Both the position numbers and the translations under genes were made by a program. The notes under the pieces are model-generated. The model saw nothing but the letters and a program-made list of their open reading frames with translations. It ran no database searches and was not told the origin of the DNA. From NCBI GenBank assembly GCA_023420435.1, contig JAEZWE010000202.1, positions 1 to 8,390 of the forward strand: 8,390 nucleotides of DNA, read 5' to 3'. Shown here piece after piece: positions 6,123-8,390 of the stretch. Origin of the DNA: Bacteroidota bacterium (GTDB lineage: Bacteria > Bacteroidota > Bacteroidia > Flavobacteriales > Weeksellaceae). Numbering within the stretch: position 1 is the first letter of the stretch; the number at the start of each line of letters is the position of its first letter.

Positions 6123-7520
6123 TTACTCAGTTTTATTTTTTGCAACTTGTGCCATGAGTTCTGCTTCTACAGCAATACTGTCTCCAACATAACCATATCC
6201 TTGCATGTGAACAATTCCTCTACGGATGGGTTCTATTAGTTCAATTTTAAAAATTAAAGTATCTCCGGGAACTACTTTTCTTTTGAATTTTACTTTATCA
6301 ATTTTAATAAAATAAGTAGAATAATTTTCCGGATCCGGAACGCTGGCTAAAACCAAAATTCCACCGGTTTGTGCTAAAGCTTCCACTTGCAAAACTCCCG
6401 GCATTACAGGTTCTTTCGGAAAATGTCCCACAAAGAAAGGCTCATTGAAGGTTACATTTTTAAGACCCACAACATGTGAATCAGAAAGTTCCAAAACTTT
6501 ATCAATTAGAAGAAAAGGATAACGATGAGGCATTAAACGCATAATTCCGTTGATGTCAAAAACGGGTTCTTTATAAATATCAAAATCCGGAACGTTTTTC
6601 TTTTTCTGAAGTTTCCACTGTCGGTTCAATTTTTTTGCAAATTGTGTATTTACAAAATGTCCGGGTTTATTGGCTATTATTTTACCTTTAATTTTTACGC
6701 CCGTTAAAGCCAAATCGCCAATAACATCCAATAATTTATGTCTTGCTGCTTCGTTCGGAAAATTGAGCGTTAAATTATCTAAAATTCCGTTTGGTCTTAT
6801 GGAAATATCATCTTTTCCGAAAGCTTTTTTCAATTTTTCTGCCGTTTCCGGAGTTAGTTCTTTATCTACATAAACAATCGCATTAGAAATATCTCCGCCT
6901 TTTATTAAACCGGCATCCAAAAGCATCTCCAATTCATGCAAAAAAGAAAAAGTTCTTGCGGATGAGATTTCTTCTTTAAATTCAGAAATATCTTTTAAGG
7001 TGGCATTTTGGGTTCCTAAGACTTTAGTTCCAAAATCAACCATGGTTGTGATCTCGTAATTTTCGGAAGGGATGATGGTAATTTCTGAACCGGTTTGCGG
7101 ATCAACATAATTCATTACTTCTTTTACCACCAAATACTCACGAGGTTGCTGTTGTTCAACGATACCAGCATTTTCAATAGCTTCTACGAAAAATTTAGAA
7201 GAACCATCCAAAATGGGAGGTTCTGCAGAATTCATCTCCATAATTGCGTTATCAATATCGCACCCAACTAAAGCCGCCAAAAGATGTTCGCAAGTATGAA
7301 TTCTTACCCCCAACTTTTCCAGCGTTGTCCCTCTTTCCGTGGTCGTTACATAATTTACATCGGCCTCCACCTGCGGATGTCCTTCGAGATCAGTTCTTAC
7401 AAAAACAAATCCTGTATTTTCTTTTGCAGGTTTAATGGTAAGACTAACTTCTTTACCTGTATGAAGTCCAATTCCTGATAAGGAAACTTCCTCTTTCAGG
7501 GTTTTTTGCATATCACTCAT
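6123..7520 (-). CDS. lpxC-fabZ: Bifunctional UDP-3-O-acyl-GlcNAc deacetylase / 3-hydroxyacyl-ACP dehydratase fusion
   Basis: One 465-residue polypeptide joins two cytoplasmic enzymes. Residues 1 to about 300 are LpxC, the zinc deacetylase and committed step of lipid A synthesis: zinc ligands H79 (in HTCEHLLAAL), H261 and D265 (RHKLLDVIGD), catalytic E78, and H288 in KPGHFVN. After a Lys-rich linker (about 300-310) comes FabZ, which dehydrates 3-hydroxyacyl-ACP in fatty-acid elongation: MPHRYPFLLIDKV at 330-342, catalytic H366 in GHFP and E380 in PGVLQVEALAQ. All expected active-site residues of both halves are present, so both should work. The fusion is a known Bacteroidota arrangement and fixes the two activities, which compete for the 3-hydroxyacyl-ACP pool, at one to one. 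The ATG overlaps the end of lpxD by eight bases (ATGAGTGA), indicating translational coupling. A second in-frame ATG three codons later is possible. Confidence 0.97.
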   Translation of the reverse strand: MSDMQKTLKEEVSLSGIGLHTGKEVSLTIKPAKENTGFVFVRTDLEGHPQVEADVNYVTTTERGTTLEKLGVRIHTCEHLLAALVGCDIDNAIMEMNSAEPPILDGSSKFFVEAIENAGIVEQQQPREYLVVKEVMNYVDPQTGSEITIIPSENYEITTMVDFGTKVLGTQNATLKDISEFKEEISSARTFSFLHELEMLLDAGLIKGGDISNAIVYVDKELTPETAEKLKKAFGKDDISIRPNGILDNLTLNFPNEAARHKLLDVIGDLALTGVKIKGKIIANKPGHFVNTQFAKKLNRQWKLQKKKNVPDFDIYKEPVFDINGIMRLMPHRYPFLLIDKVLELSDSHVVGLKNVTFNEPFFVGHFPKEPVMPGVLQVEALAQTGGILVLASVPDPENYSTYFIKIDKVKFKRKVVPGDTLIFKIELIEPIRRGIVHMQGYGYVGDSIAVEAELMAQVAKNKTE

Positions 7521-8390
7521 CCGATTTTTCTTTTGAGTTTTTTTCTAATTTATTAATTCTTTCTACGATTTCAGTAAAATTCCTGAAATGAACATAATTT
7601 CTACGATAATCGCTTGCAGAAATTGCGGGTGAACCATAAAGTATGGAACCATCTTCAGTATTGTTATTCACACCACTTTGCGCTTGAATTTTCACTTGAT
7701 TTCCAATTTTGATATGTCCAACAATTCCAACCTGACCTCCAATTTGGTTCCAATCTCCAATAACTGTAGAACCTGCAATTCCGGCTTGTGCTGCAATAAC
7801 ATTATTTTGACCAATTTTCACATTGTGCGCAATTTGAATCAGATTATCGATTTTTGTTCCTTTTCCAATAATTGTTGAACCAATAGTACCACGGTCAATA
7901 GAACAATTTGAGCCAATTTCCACATGATCTTCTAAAACGACATTTCCTAATTGTGGAATTTTCTCAAAACCATTTGGTGTAGGTTGAAAACCAAAGCCAT
8001 CACTTCCTAAAACCGTATTGGAATGGATAATACAATTGTCCCCAACCACGCAGTAATCATAAATTCTGGCACCACTGTAAATAATACAGTTTTTACCAAT
8101 TTTCACATTTTTACCGATATAAACTTGTGGATAAATTTGGGATCCGTCACCAATTTTTGCTTTTTCGGAAACATAGGAAAATGCACCAACATAGACATTT
8201 TCCCCAACTTCAGCAGTAGGGTGGAAAAAAGAACCTTCTTCAATACCTGTTTTGCGACCTTTCATCTGCTGATAAAGATTCATCAAAACTTGAAAAGAAA
8301 GATAAGCATCTTCAACAGCGATAATGGTAGGAAAATATTTTTTATCGTCCAAAAGTTTTTCGGAAACAATAAGCACTGCACAATTTGCCG
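7513..8390 (-). CDS. lpxD: UDP-3-O-acylglucosamine N-acyltransferase (LpxD), 5' end missing
   Basis: Third enzyme of lipid A synthesis: N-acylation of UDP-3-O-acyl-glucosamine from 3-hydroxyacyl-ACP. The frame stays open to the window edge, so the start lies outside. A GTG at 8376 is not the likely start, because the residues before it (ANCA) continue the conserved strand ANCAVLIVSEKLL; compared with the usual 330-345 residues about 50 are missing. The visible part covers the end of the uridine-binding domain, then hexapeptide repeats from near FFHPTAEVG, the GSDGFGF loop, NCSIDRGTIG, and QIAHN with the catalytic histidine at 7825-7827 (E. coli H239). A second histidine 37 residues later in VGHIKIG matches E. 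coli H276. The C-terminal helix (YRRNYVHFRNFTEIVERINKL region) is intact. Its TGA overlaps the lpxC-fabZ start, making it the first visible gene of the operon. Confidence 0.95.
   Translation of the reverse strand, partial: ANCAVLIVSEKLLDDKKYFPTIIAVEDAYLSFQVLMNLYQQMKGRKTGIEEGSFFHPTAEVGENVYVGAFSYVSEKAKIGDGSQIYPQVYIGKNVKIGKNCIIYSGARIYDYCVVGDNCIIHSNTVLGSDGFGFQPTPNGFEKIPQLGNVVLEDHVEIGSNCSIDRGTIGSTIIGKGTKIDNLIQIAHNVKIGQNNVIAAQAGIAGSTVIGDWNQIGGQVGIVGHIKIGNQVKIQAQSGVNNNTEDGSILYGSPAISASDYRRNYVHFRNFTEIVERINKLEKNSKEKSDE

Noticed and set aside
5916..7478. Short + strand open frames opposite lpxA and lpxC-fabZ
   Set aside because: They are antisense shadows of conserved enzymes, with unusual Cys- and Asn-rich products and no ribosome site.
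8374..8376. GTG as the start codon of lpxD, giving a complete 287-residue protein
   Set aside because: The frame stays open to the window edge, the residues before the GTG continue a conserved LpxD strand, and the N-terminal uridine-binding domain would be cut in half.

Overview
The window looks like core chromosome from a Bacteroidota member, most likely a flavobacterium of the Chryseobacterium/Weeksellaceae type. The supports are A+T-rich DNA, an lpxC-fabZ gene fusion, the lpxD / lpxC-fabZ / lpxA / efp gene order, a flavobacterial-type promoter (TAAATTTG with an upstream TTTG) before sucD, and a C-terminal tail resembling a type IX secretion sorting signal. No RNA gene, insertion sequence, CRISPR array or phage gene was seen, and no stretch over 300 bases lacks a gene.

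Left part, + strand (1-2378). The last 20 codons of an exported protein end at 63 and are followed by a strong hairpin terminator. Then comes a two-gene ABC-2 exporter of the NatA/NatB type: a cytoplasmic ATPase (159-1067) whose stop codon directly abuts the start of its membrane permease (1068-2378). A 19-bp perfect hairpin at 2399-2439 separates this unit from the converging - strand genes and probably ends transcription from both sides.

Right part, - strand (8390 down to 2456). Read in the direction of transcription it holds lpxD (5' end outside the window), lpxC-fabZ, lpxA, a small predicted secreted protein of unknown function, efp, a hairpin terminator, an LpxD-like acyltransferase paralogue, and sucD with its own candidate promoter. 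The first five genes overlap or lie within 19 bases of each other and should form one operon.

Together lpxA, lpxC and lpxD supply the first three committed steps of lipid A synthesis: O-acylation of UDP-GlcNAc, deacetylation, and N-acylation. The fused FabZ dehydratase draws on the same 3-hydroxyacyl-ACP pool for fatty-acid elongation, so LpxC and FabZ are made in equal amounts. EF-P assists translation, and SucD is the alpha subunit of the TCA-cycle succinyl-CoA synthetase, with no sucC in view.

I found no clearly undescribed multi-gene system. The points most worth a second look are the LpxD paralogue, which keeps the main catalytic histidine but has glycine in place of the second conserved histidine, and the unrecognised small exported protein embedded in the lipid A operon.
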